In this document: piece after piece, positions 1-10,723 of the stretch
How the letters are laid out: each line of letters begins with the position of its first letter
How positions within the stretch are numbered: the stretch's first letter is position 1
Source: Aplidium turbinatum
Lineage: Eukaryota > Chordata > Ascidiacea > Aplousobranchia > Polyclinidae
DNA length: 64,000 bases
Reading direction: 5' to 3'
Assembly (NCBI GenBank): GCA_918807975.1
Contig: OU964926.1
Span: 19,351,996-19,415,995 of the forward strand
Program-made: the position numbers and the translations under genes
Notes under the pieces: model-generated
The model's input: the letters and a program-made list of their open reading frames with translations, nothing else
Told to the model about the DNA's origin: nothing
Database searches by the model: none

Positions 1-187
1 CACCACCATGGCTTACCCCGAAATGTCAGCTTATCAGATATCACTCAGAGTTGCCAGATTAATATCGATAAATCAACTCTTTGAACTCTCGCAAGATGTC
101 GCGCTCAAGCAAAAAGAAGAATACAATCAGGTCTATAACATGCTACACACTCTTGACGCTCACTCGAACCACGCTTTGAAGGAGCGT

Positions 188-359
188 CGATCAAAACTTC
201 AACAATCGGAAACTTCACTCTGTCAATCTCGGTGACCGGGCCTGCGTCAGTGATTCAAAGCCTCTACAAGTATTCGAAACTGCCAGGATTAAGCTCTGCA
301 AGAAGCTTTCCCAGTCCGAGGATAAAAATTCAATCAATCAATCAAAAAAAAAAAAAAAA
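188..359 (+). mobile_element. SINE family 1, 5'-truncated copy
   Basis: This is the 3' body of a tRNA-derived SINE also present at 9040-9341, 9689-10011 and 33575-33852. It shares the stretch around 'CAACAATCGGAAACTT' and 'TACAAGTATTCGAAACTGCC' with those copies and ends in a TCAA repeat followed by poly(A). The tRNA-like head seen in the other copies is absent, so it is truncated at its 5' end. Short reading frames over it are repeat-derived and not a gene. Confidence 0.8.
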
Positions 360-475
360 TCAACAATTTCTACGGCTACCAAGCAACCGGATTTCAAATC
401 AGATCTAGAAAGAAATATATATTAAAAAAGCCAAACATCAGACAACTCACAAACTGAAAATAAAAACTTGAAGTA

Positions 476-771
476 TTTGTTTGTTTGTTTATCTTTATCC
501 TGCATTGCGGGAAAGCGGACTTGAGCGCTATGCATCGGTGTACGCCTTCCGACATACACCTGACCCACGCTGCAGCCGATGGCAATGTCTGTTTTCCGGT
601 TGTCTACTTTACTTATGACTTAAATTTGGTACTACCCATTACTCGAAATCGATCCCTAGGTAGAGGCAATTATCGTAAAGTTTCTTGCCCAGAGAAACAA
701 CAGCAAGTGCGCGTGGCTGGAGTCGAACATGCAGGCTCTCGACTGCGAGCCCAACGCGCTAAGTAACTTTC
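476..771 (-). mobile_element. tRNA-derived SINE, family 3
   Basis: Read on the minus strand, the element opens with a tRNA-like head: an A-box-like 'TTAGCGCGTTGGGCTCGCAG' and a B-box-like 'TGTTCGACTCCAGCC' about 35 nt later. A body of about 230 nt follows, ending in a short AAAC repeat (TTTG repeat on the + strand near 476-490). Head, body and simple-repeat tail are the usual parts of a full-length SINE transcribed by RNA polymerase III. The body does not match families 1 or 2 here. No target-site duplication was verified. Confidence 0.7.
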
Positions 772-1379
772 AGCAACCTAATTCTTCTGAAGTTTGTAGT
801 CAGAGATGGGCGTTATCTTGATCTTGAAGATCACAAGTGATCTTGAAGATCAAGATCGTGATCTTGATCTTAAAGATCACTTTTTTTTGGTGATCTTGAT
901 CTTGATCTAAGATCACTTTTTTTGTGTGATCTTGATCTTGAAGAACAATAAGATCAAGATCACTTTAAAATTGAATTTTACTTCCAAAATAGAGGCATTT
1001 TTTTAGAGCTCGTCATGTAGCCTACAACGTAGTTAGTGGCAACTACTAACATTAAGCCACTGTTAATATGATATGTGCCTGTAGCGGACGCGGTAGTTAG
1101 CACGCGCGCTCATATGCAGCTGTCCGTGCTGACGGCGACATTCCTGGGCAGAACCGAGCTCAGAACTGGCGATGAATGACCAAGACACGATAGTCTTCTT
1201 CACTGTCTTATGTTTTGACTGGCTTGACGGAATAATACTTGACACAAGATAGAATTCTTTAAGACTGCGTTGTTTATTAACTTGGCCACTAGTTCCAGAA
1301 GAACAGAAATCCAAACATAGCAAAAAGAAAACACCGAAGAAACTTCGTTTACGACTGCACCTTGATTACAAATAGAATA

Positions 1380-2070
1380 CTACCCGCACAGCAAACAATG
1401 TTGGCTGATCGGTGGCCAACGGTCGCGAACGTCGCGGTTGGCTTTTCGTCGTAAAACAACCATTTGCCAACTAACATTATTTCTTTAACTGAACAAAGAA
1501 TCACTAAAAAAGGGTAAACCATGTTTTAATTTGGTGATATAAACCACGTAAAATATTTTTTTCACCAAATGTATATTGTGTAAAACTTGGTTGTTGACAC
1601 AACGTTAAGACAATGGTGGGCCAACGTCGCATTTGTCGTCGTGGGCATTCGGTTGAAAACCAACCTTCAGCCACCGATTGTTTATTTTTATATTCCCGGT
1701 GAAATAATCTTACATAATGAAAAGTACCCATTAGCCTACACTTCTGTGCACTGAAGCTTTTACAATTTTTTTTTCAACAAACAATATAATAAATAGGTTG
1801 TTAACATAACGTTAAACCAACGAAGAGCCAACGTCGCGTACGTCACCGTGGGCATTCGGTTGTCAGCCAACCTTTTGAGAATAAATCCTAATTTTGGTGT
1901 TTCTGGCAAACGAATTAAAAATTATGGTAAGTGTGTAGGCTATTATAATTCTGTAAAATGAAGAATTTTTAAAGCTTTATTTCAACAAAAATTTAATATG
2001 AATAATGGTTGTTGACGCGACGTTGAGCCAATGGTGGGCCCCACCTAGCGCGTTTGTCGTCGTGATAGCG
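1380..2070. repeat. tandem array, about 200-215 bp units
   Basis: Three to four diverged units repeat a core of the form GTTGAC/ACAACGTTAA followed by CCAACGTCGC, a GTCGTCGTGGGCATTCGGTTG-like stretch and CCAACCTT. Cores lie near 1405, 1590, 1800 and 2010. The array is inside the hAT-type element at 801-4777 and has no coding potential that I recognise. Confidence 0.65.
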
Positions 2071-2108
2071 AGTCTGAGTTAAATAATCCTCGAATCGTCT
2101 CGAACAGC

Positions 2109-2690
2109 ATAGTAAAGTATAGTAAAGTCTACTACAGGGATATCTAGAGAAGGGGGTGCGAAGGCTCACAGCGATTGTCTTAATCTTATGACACTACCAG
2201 GGCTATAGTTTGTAGCGCGTTAAACATGCGGTTCTTTTTACAATTGTAGAAAGTTTTGTAGTGCAACTGGTACAGTCAGCTACAGAAGACAGTTAGAAAA
2301 TGTTACACAGAGCAGATTTAAAGAATACTTGTTTGGAAAGACAGTTGAATAGTTACCAAAAAGGGGGTTTTCTTAACAAAGCCGTTTTTGTAGGCTAGAT
2401 GTAAAGCAAGTATATGGGTAGTTGAATTAACAATTAAGTAACCATGAGCATGGAGTGAGCATCCTGGGCTGATGCTAATAGCGCAATGCAGGTTGTCATA
2501 ACAAGAGTTATTAAACTACTATCGGTGCCAATTATCATTTTACGGTAAACAGAGATTATTTACGATAAACATAAGCCCTTCTATTGTCAGACGTATTAAA
2601 AGCCTTCGTATCCCCTTCTTTAGATATCCCTGGTTTACTATAGCAGTCTCGTTTAGTATCGTCTAGTCTAGTAAAGTCTAGTATAGCAGT
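2109..2690. repeat. inverted repeat (small foldback)
   Basis: The left arm contains GGGATATCTAGAGAAGGGGG followed by TGCGAAGGCT (2137-2166). Its inverted partner, with AGCCTTCGTATCCCC and AGATATCCC, lies near 2600-2632. Both arms are bordered by TAGTAAAGT/TCTAGTATAG low-complexity sequence. Ends and target duplication were not determined. Confidence 0.55.
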
Positions 2691-5660
2691 ATCGTCTAGT
2701 GAAGAATCATAATTGCAGTTGCTTAAAAAGAACTCTAGTTTAAATTGGAGATGCGCATCCACAGGCATTGCCAATTCTACATGCGATCATCTAACGTAAT
2801 ACAACGGTGGATCCACTAGTCGCTGAAGTACAGTGGTACTGCAATTCAGGCACAATGCAAAGATTAATTACAAGACTGCATTCCGAAAGTACGCGGTATT
2901 TGCAGTGCTGTATTTGTAAAAAAAGCACAGGGTATACTGTCAGATTTGTCAAAATGATAAATAATACAAAAATTGTAAAATACTAATCTTTATTCTATTT
3001 CTACCATAACATGAATTATCAACATTAAAATTGGACGAGAGGTACAAAATTGTTTATTTTTCTATAAATACATTCCAAACAGTCTACATCTTTAACCTCT
3101 TTACAAATTTGGGATCTAGTATTCTTAGCTTGTTGTTATCGCATCCAGGCTTAGACCTGGTGGTTGAAGATTTAGATTAAGTGGACGGGAAGACAATCTT
3201 CGTGTCCACCTTCAAGCATGCCTTAAAATGTCCTGCCAAAAACACAGCCGCATGCTCGTAAGCGGTATCGTACCGGCGCCTTTCGAATGCCGTTCCAGGG
3301 CGCTCACCACTCGGCAATACAGCCGGCTATGCAGTCAGCTCGGCTATATATCGTTAGCTGATCAGTGGTTTAGCAGGCAGGATCTTACATATTTTTTAGC
3401 GCTAAATTGATAGCCACAGGTAGTCCATTGCAATTAATAAACATCAAACAGCTCACATTACTAATGGTCCTCAAAGGGTTAAGTAGTTAGTTAGTAGTTG
3501 TCAAGAATTAAGGATTGCATACGCACTCTCTTTGGAAAACCAGAGGGTATAGGCCTTTTCACAGTTGCTCGAAAAAGCAGAGAGTATACTGCGTATACCG
3601 CCGTATACCCTCGAATACAGCACTGGGTATTTGTTGATTGGGAAGGAAGATTCTGGAATACGACATGACGTCACAGTGACGCGCGTTGCGTCAGAGAAAA
3701 TTAGCTCTCGGGCGCCACATGCCCAACAAAAGACGATTTAAAATCCCCATCTAATCTGGTCAGTGTTGCCATTTCAAAATTGAAAAAAGTTTCTGTGGTG
3801 GTCATAATAAAGAAGTCAACTTCCGTGTACTTTATGTTGACGTATAATAAATATGATTTAACTTTGTTCACAAGTTCCATGTGTGAATGTTAAAGAAACG
3901 TTTGCTTTCTTTGACCCAATTTTAGATGTTTCAAAAGTCTAGAATGGCGGTGTTAAAAAATTTGGATTCTAGCCGACTTTGGTCATGTAAAGTGGTTTAT
4001 TGCAGCAAATCAACCAGACCAAGACTTGTTTAGGGTCTGAGTATGGAGCGGTTTGTCGGAACGCAAACCTCTGAACTTTTTTGATAGCAGACAACAGTAT
4101 CAAAGTTGCCAGATGAGTAAATGGTGCAATAAATATTGACATAGCCTAATACAGTAAAAGTTAAAACTACTTAGTAACACGAATAAAAAACTCCCTCATA
4201 AACCAGACAAAAATTTGGTAAAAAATGAAAAAGTTCAAAGTTTATTTTTATTTATTTATTATAAATAAAAAATATGAAACTAATCGCAAATTTTGCGACT
4301 TTTTCAGTAGTGTACTACTGTAGTGTACTACAGTAGTGTACTTTCAGTAGTGTACTACAGTACCTAGGCCTACTACTGTAATTACCCTCAGCCTTGGGTG
4401 TGACGTTGCGATTTTACACAAACTACGTTACCAATTGATAGGCCTAATAGCAACAGTCACTAACTTATTACAATTCTTAGGCCAGCGATCGAGCAGTTAA
4501 AAGTAAAATTAGCAATACCAACTATATACAGTACCTTTACCCAGGTTGCTTATAGTAATTATTTTTTTGCAACATCATTGATCAAAAACTTCATTTTTTT
4601 TCAAGTACCGGTAGACAAAAAGTGATCTTGAAAGTGATCTTGATCTTCAAGATCACGATCTTGATCTTGATCTTCAAGATCACATAATTTGGTGATCTTG
4701 ATCTTCATCTTCAAGATCACCTATTCCTGGTGATCTTGATCTTCAAGATCACCAATAGGAGATCTTGCCCATCTTTGTTTGTAGTATATTGCGCGAATAC
4801 ACTTCTGGGTTTAATACTGATAGCTTCCAAAGTGCAAAACGCGTTGATGAAAGAATTTCAAAGACATTTGCAAAATTGTGTTTAATTTTTCGTTTTTGAA
4901 ACCCACAACTTTTTACAGCTCATTCCTTGTTAAATTTATTATCATGTGTAATAGTTTGCTATTTATCAGCAAAGAGAAGCATCACCATTGAAAAAAAATA
5001 ACAAAAGATAGAAACTTCAAAGGCAATAACGTGAAGCAGTACTTTAATGAGTAGGCCTATAGGCTAACATGGCAGAATTCAATTTGCTTAATGCTAAACA
5101 ACAAACTAGAGCTACACCATTACCTTGGTTTGACATTTGTTGAAACATTGACGGCAGTGCTGGATATACATTAGCATAGAATTATTTGCACATCCAAACT
5201 ATTTGAACCACATTACGTGAACCATCTAGTATCAGATAGCAAGTGCAATGCAATTTTTCCAGACGTGATTCCCTTCTTTTTCAAATGCTCTTGGTACAAA
5301 AATGTCACTTAGGAGAATGGTCCATAAAGCGGTAGATGTAACCAATTGTTTCAAAAATTGTTTTGACTGTTGCCACATTTTTAACACTGTTCTCAAACAC
5401 AAGATTAATTCGGTGTTTGAAACAATGAAAGCATACCGACAAATTGGCACCCGCTGCAACTAGGTGTTGCTGTAGGCTACACCTTCATCCTTGCCTGACA
5501 TGTTGGTGGCCCACCAAAACCTTTTCCTATTAGGTCTTTCAAAGTAAGTTTAATATCACTCAAAACTTTTACAATGACATCTGCTAAAGATTTTCCAGTC
5601 AAACTGGATCAGGAATATCTAAAGATATCCCTGAACTGGATATCTATACAATCTTTAAAC

Positions 5661-6094
5661 CAGTGGCGTATCCAAGGGAGGGGGGGGGTTTGGGGGTTAC
5701 AACCTCCCCTTTGGCACGCGTGTGACGTCACGATATTGAGAATGATGCTATCAGTCAAAAAAAATTGCCTAATTTTAAACAAAATTGCATTAAAAGAGCG
5801 AGTTTTGCCAATACCAAACATTCAAACATCTCAGCCAGGAATTAGCAACAAGAAAACGTGGACACTTAGCTTTATTTCCAAAAAATTCCCAAGAAAACAT
5901 GATCTTATCCTTTTGCTGTGCCACCGGACAGCATCATTTTACAGGAATATTCATACGCACATTTTTGTTGAAAATGCTCTCAGAATGCACCAAATTCAAA
6001 GTAATTTTTCAAAATTTTCTGGGGGAGGCCCCCCAGACTCCCCGCTGCTGGGTCGTCAAAACCCCCCCTTTCTAAATTCTTGGCTACGCTACTG
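5661..6094. mobile_element. hAT MITE, CAGTGGCGTA family
   Basis: Ends are CAGTGGCGTATCCAAGGG and TTGGCTACGCTACTG, imperfect inverted repeats with G-rich and C-rich tracts just inside. The flanks are an 8-bp duplication with one mismatch, CTTTAAAC (5653-5660) and CTTCAAAC (6095-6102). The family is shared with 56713-57390. A 184-codon open frame crosses almost the whole element in this copy; it has no recognised domain and is probably incidental. Confidence 0.85.
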
Positions 6095-6602
6095 CTTCAA
6101 ACATAGTTCTTGTATCAATGCGGCTTGAAGTCTACAATAGTCAATATAGTCGAATGATTTCTGCTTTGATCTATTTTACGCATTTTTTCTATAAAAATCT
6201 CTGAATAGTCATTGTTTATTTTACTTCAAATTGAAAAGCAGGTTGTGGGAGTGCGACTGAAAAAAAATGTAGCCCCTTTCCATTATCGCTACCGGTAAAT
6301 TGAATAGAAGTAGCGCCGCTACTCCAATAAAAATGTAGCGGCTCCACGGCTACCAAAAAGTAACGACGCTATAAAAGTAGCTCGCTACTGCCCACTTCTG
6401 GCGATAATCGTGACATTAACACTAGTTACAAAAGTCAATTTTAGAGTGGAAACCAGGGTGGAAACACAAACACTAGTCACAAGAGTCAATTGTGGAAAAA
6501 AAAGTTAATTGTGGAGACTTTTTTGAGAAAGTCAATACATCCCCATTTCTTCCAGTGCTGTGGTCCGGAGACTTTTTTCTATTGGAAAAGACGTAGCCTA
6601 CT

Positions 6603-6876
6603 CAGGCCCGGATTTAGGGGGGGGGGCAGAGGGGGCAGTTGCCCCGGGCCCCCCGACTTTTGAAGGGCCCCCCCTATGTGGAAAAAAAATGTGATTTTGT
6701 GTTATTTTTTTCCTTTTGGCCTTTAAAGTTTTCTGCAAAATGCTATGCAGTACTGGACTGATACTACTGTAGACGTAGAGATGGTTTTTCGCGCCGTAGG
6801 CTTGAAAAATTTTTTTGCACGGGGGCCCCCCGATCTAAAAGCGCCCCGGGCCCCCCATCAGCTAAATCCAGCCCTG
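6603..6876. mobile_element. hAT MITE, CAGGSCCGGAT family
   Basis: The element starts CAGGCCCGGATTTAGG and ends CTAAATCCAGCCCTG, with long G and C runs inside both ends. The exact 8-bp target duplication AGCCTACT is at 6595-6602 and 6877-6884. A second copy in the opposite orientation is at 34085-34328. It is 274 bp long and non-coding. Confidence 0.9.
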
Positions 6877-7694
6877 AGCCTACTAAAGCCAAAGCGGGCA
6901 GGACTTAGCGACTAGTATTTTGAAATACTTGAGTTTTTGAAAGAAGCATAACAATAAATTTCACCTAGAACTGTTTTCTATAACGACGTTGCAATGGCAG
7001 TACAAACAAATGATATCATTTTCTGTTAAGGTCGTTTTGACGTTACAAAAATGTTCCTGTGTCAGTAGATGAACGTAGTGGTAGCGCGCACTACTTTGGT
7101 CTTTGGCCCGAGTGGCGGTAGAGGGTAGCGTACTGCTTTTATCGATTTATACCGGGTAGCGCACTACTTTTAAAGTAGCAGATGCCCACCGCTTGTTATC
7201 TGTAGTTCGCAAAAACACGTTCCAATGATAGGCCTATACCAAGCACTTTTCAGTAGGCTATTATGCACAGTGCACACTTGCATAGATTATTTTTATTTCT
7301 TGAAAGCAATGTTCTTCAAGCTTCTTTAGATGAAGAAAAGCCTCAGCAGAATCTTCTTGCATTTTCAAAAAGTCTCCTATCGTCATGCACTGATTAAGCG
7401 TTTTTGTTGCTGTATGCAGGCGTCTGGCTTCCGTCTCGTCGTCATTCCATGCATCAGTGTCAGCTATCTTGTGTTATTCTGTTACTACTTCAAGAGTAGC
7501 GCTGTCAGCCAGAGGGTAGGCAGTAGCTTTGGAAAGGAGGTTCAGGGGTGCTTTTGGACCCGAGATCATTTTATAGGTTTGTAACTTCTTTATGGGGCCA
7601 GGGAACTTGAGTACCCTAGCCTATTGCGTATTTTTTGCATAGGGGGTAAGAGTCAGGAGTGCAGGAGGTGAAACCTATCCGCACTCCCCACACT

Positions 7695-8205
7695 TTTCAA
7701 TTAGTCAAAAATTTGGGCAAGAACTTTCAGCATGCTTCAAAAACTTTATGAAGATTGCACTTATTTTTGATTTTTTTTTGCACAAATAATGATTATGCAA
7801 ATGTGTAATAAAGTGCTACCGCACTCATAAACTAGGCCATAGAATTAGCCTACTCGAAAGTTTGGCAAAGTTTGATAAAAAATTTGGGCACGAACTTTCA
7901 GCATGATTCAAAAAATTTTATTAAGATTAAACATATTTTTTATTTTATGTTCAAATATAAGCTATGCAAATATCAAATAAAGTGCAACCCCACCTCTAAA
8001 TTATTCAATTGCTTAAAAATCTGGCAAAATTTGATAAACATTTAGACTTTCACAGGAACTTTCAGCATGTTTCAAAATCTTCATTATGATTGAAATTTTT
8101 TTTATTTTTTATTCAAATAATAGTTATGCAAATGTTAAATAAAATGCAACTGCACCCCCAAAGTATTCAATTTATGGAAAATTTGAAAAAATTTCATAAA
8201 AATTT
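7695..8205. repeat. tandem repeat, three units of about 165-171 bp
   Basis: Three units share GAACTTTCAGCATG (starting 7721, 7892 and about 8056), then TTCAAAA, a T-rich stretch, TATGCAAAT, AATAAAGTGC and a C-rich stretch. The units are diverged and AT-rich. No protein or RNA gene was recognised. Confidence 0.7.
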
Positions 8206-8329
8206 TGGGGGTACGATTCAATTTTCGTCATACCGTTGTGACTTCAACGTCAGGAGTCATACCAATGAACTTGGCATGTCTGAAGTACGTTTGCTTATGT
8301 TTTTTTGCCTCAAATGATAGCCTGTTCAA

Positions 8330-8586
8330 GCTCTATCAAGCATGTGCAACGCTTCCAAGATATTGTCGTTGTGAGTTAATTCGAGACAGAGAGCGCTGCG
8401 TAGCCTATGCACGAGGGACATCAAAAAAGCTTCGAGTTAACCAAATTTTCAAGTTATAAAGCATCGAGTTAGGGACATTTTTTTGCATGCATGTATTTGA
8501 TAGGCGTTTTGCAAGCACCAGTCAACCTCTTTCGAGAAAGGAAGAGTTTTGAGTTAAAAGAGCTCCGAGTTATCGAACTTTGACTG
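8330..8586. mobile_element. possible pogo/Tc1-like transposon end (fragment)
   Basis: Read on the minus strand the right border is CAGTCAAAGTTCGATAACTC, which resembles the termini of pogo/Tigger-type elements, and several GAGTTA motifs follow inside. No matching left end was found, so this is at most one end of a broken element. Family assignment rests on remembered end sequences only. Confidence 0.35.
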
Positions 8587-9039
8587 TTGCTACTTTGGTA
8601 ATCTTTTCAATTCGGCTTTCATTTGCAACTTTCTGAGTTTCGTGTTGTAACCTAGTCTTTTAAGCTGTGTAGGCTCTGTATACGCCATTAAAACAAAGAA
8701 ACAGACGAGTTGGGATAACATATTTGTTTTCTGCATGAAATCGATGCAGTTAATCAGTGTCGTGTTTTATTTCCGATCGTCAAAGGAAACAAATACTAGG
8801 CTACTTGTCAATTGCCATTACATGGCAGAGGTCTGGAAAGTGATAAAAGGTGGAAGCAAAAAATTGAAACGCGTGCCCAAGACCAAAATAACTTTCCAAA
8901 TACAATATTACAACTTTAAATTAAAATAATACAATATTACAATTACGTACGGTATACCGACTACCATTTTTTTTTTCTCAAAAATTAACGCAATGCAACA
9001 AAAGCAACTTTAGCCTGTTAAATCCGATAGCTGTCCACC

Positions 9040-9341
9040 CCGACTGCTTAGTTGGTTAGCGCGTGACTTCGTGAACGAAGCAGCTTCAAGATCAAGCGGC
9101 GCTAGCTCGACTCTCGGTATGTGCGCTTGAGCAACGCATTCTAAGGACTGTACTCTATTCAAAGGAACCTAATGGATGGAATAATTCCACAGCAACAACA
9201 CATCAACAATCGGAAACTTTATTTTGTCAGTCTCGGTAACCGGCCCTGTGTCAAGAAGCTCTACAAGTATGCGAAACTACCAGGAATAACCTATCAAGGC
9301 TTTGTCAGACCGAGGATAAAGATTCAAAACCAACCAACCAA
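9040..9341 (+). mobile_element. tRNA-derived SINE, family 1
   Basis: The head has an A-box-like TTAGTTGGTTAGCGCG and a degenerate B-box (GCTCGACTCTC). The body is common to the other family 1 copies, and the tail is a CCAA repeat near 9330. The copy at 9689-10011 has a better preserved head. A short frame beginning MDGIIPQQQ over the body recurs in each copy, but it is a by-product of the repeat. Confidence 0.8.
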
Positions 9342-9688
9342 ATGCAGTGCAATAGGCAACCTCGCATTTATCTTAAATATTTCAGTTTCACAACTACTGT
9401 TGCGTGACATTTTCATGCTTTTGTAGTTTTGGAGAATGTGACATCGCCATTTTAGGAAAGTGCAGTGAAATCATCATCAGGCTTGGGCATAGGCTTGTTG
9501 GTGTTCAACCAACACTGATTCAACCAAAGGTTTAGTTAATTTCGAAGTTTTTTCTGTGTGCGCTGATTGAGGTTTACAAGTGTGTCCAAACAAAGTACTA
9601 TAAGTCAGTGTTGCTTTTTGTAAAGTAGACATTATACTTAGACCAAGACGACTCTCCTATTGAAAAATAAAATTTATTTTTGTTTTTA

Positions 9689-10011
9689 TCTGATTGATTG
9701 AATCTTTATTCTGGGATTGGGAAAGCTTCTTGCATAGCTTAATCCTGGCAGTTTCGAATACTTGTAGAGGCTTTGAATCACTAACGCAGGCTCGGTTACC
9801 GAGATGGACAGAGTGAAGTTTCCGATTGTTGAAGTCTTGTTGCTGGGGAACTATTCCATCCATCAGATGCCGCTGAATGGAGAGCAGTCCTTAACATGTA
9901 CCGTATTGCTCAAGCACACATCCCGAGATTCGAACCAGCGCCGCTTGATCTTGAAGCTTGTTCGTTCCAGAAGTTACGCGCTACTGGTAACCAACTGAGC
10001 TATCAGAGCAG
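9689..10011 (-). mobile_element. tRNA-derived SINE, family 1, near full length
   Basis: On the minus strand it starts with a clear tRNA-like head: GATAGCTCAGTTGGTTA as A box and GGTTCGAATCTCGG as B box. The body containing CAACAATCGGAAACTTCACT follows, and the tail is a TCAA repeat (TTGA on the + strand near 9690). This is the best copy for defining the family. Confidence 0.85.
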
Positions 10012-10110
10012 ACTTGACTATGGCAGTTACGGTATTATACTTCTGTCTTTTAGCACTGTGCTTACACATGTTTTTCTATTTCTATGAGGATTGCCTTATT
10101 CTTGGTATTC

Positions 10111-10176
10111 ATTGGTGGCTGAGTGGTAAAAATGTCTGTGATGTTCAATTAAGACATCGGTTTTGACACCACTCAA
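10111..10176 (+). repeat. tRNA-like sequence (SINE head or tRNA relic)
   Basis: An A-box-like TGGCTGAGTGGTAAAAA is followed about 35 nt later by a weak B box, GGTTTTGACACCAC. The spacing fits a tRNA-derived head of Ser/Leu type. No acceptor stem pairing was found, so it is not called as a functional tRNA. Confidence 0.4.
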
Positions 10177-10723
10177 AAGCTGTGTTTAAGCAAAAACACT
10201 TAATTACTAACGTTATTATAAATATGTCCCTTTGCTGCTTCCAGTTACCAGTATTTATTGGGATGAGCAACTATTTTTGGTTTTGCAAAAACTATGTTTT
10301 GCTGTGCGGTAGGCTATAGGTTAAAAAAATAGTTTAGAGTTCAATTAACAGTAGCGGAGAGTACGGTAAGAGTACGGTACGGTCTTTTCTAGCAATAGGT
10401 AGTTGCATCAAAACTAATGCTAAAAAAGGTGACAATCCTAATGAACACCCACACTTTACAGTAGCCTAGTTATTGAAAATGTAACTTTTGAGAAAAAGCT
10501 TTGTTCCTTCACAGGTGTTGCTACAAGCTTTTTTCTTGAACAACTTTGAAGTTTTCTCAAATTGGATCTGAATTCCTTATTTGTCAACACTGGGTTTGTA
10601 GATCTAGCCATATCCTTTTGAAAAGCCCTGTTTTAAACCCAACCCACCTGGGTGCTCGGGTAGCTACTCACTACATCTCTTGTGTGTGCACAAGCAAAGA
10701 AGTCACAACTAAAGCTGCTAATT

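Larger units (their letters stand above)
801..4777. mobile_element. hAT-type DNA transposon with GATCTT-rich terminal arms
   Basis: The ends are CAGAGATGGGC on the left and GCCCATCTTTG on the right, imperfect inverted repeats that fit the hAT end consensus YARNG. They are flanked by an exact 8-bp target duplication, TTTGTAGT (793-800 and 4778-4785). Just inside each end lie about 150 bp of head-to-head GATCTT/AAGATC repeats (about 815-960 and 4620-4760), which can fold on themselves. The 3.7 kb interior has no long reading frame and no recognised transposase. It contains a tandem array (1380-2070) and a small foldback (2109-2690). It is best read as a non-autonomous hAT, perhaps with later insertions. 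Confidence 0.85.

Noticed and set aside
5574-6128. 184-codon open frame
   Set aside because: It coincides with a hAT MITE (5661-6094), crosses both terminal repeats, and shows no domain.
9172-9426. Frame beginning MDGIIPQQQ, recurring at 9657-9863 and 33581-33778
   Set aside because: The recurrence is due to SINE family 1, which spreads the same body; it is not a conserved protein.
10111-10176. Functional tRNA gene
   Set aside because: Box A and a weak box B are present but no acceptor stem or cloverleaf could be drawn.
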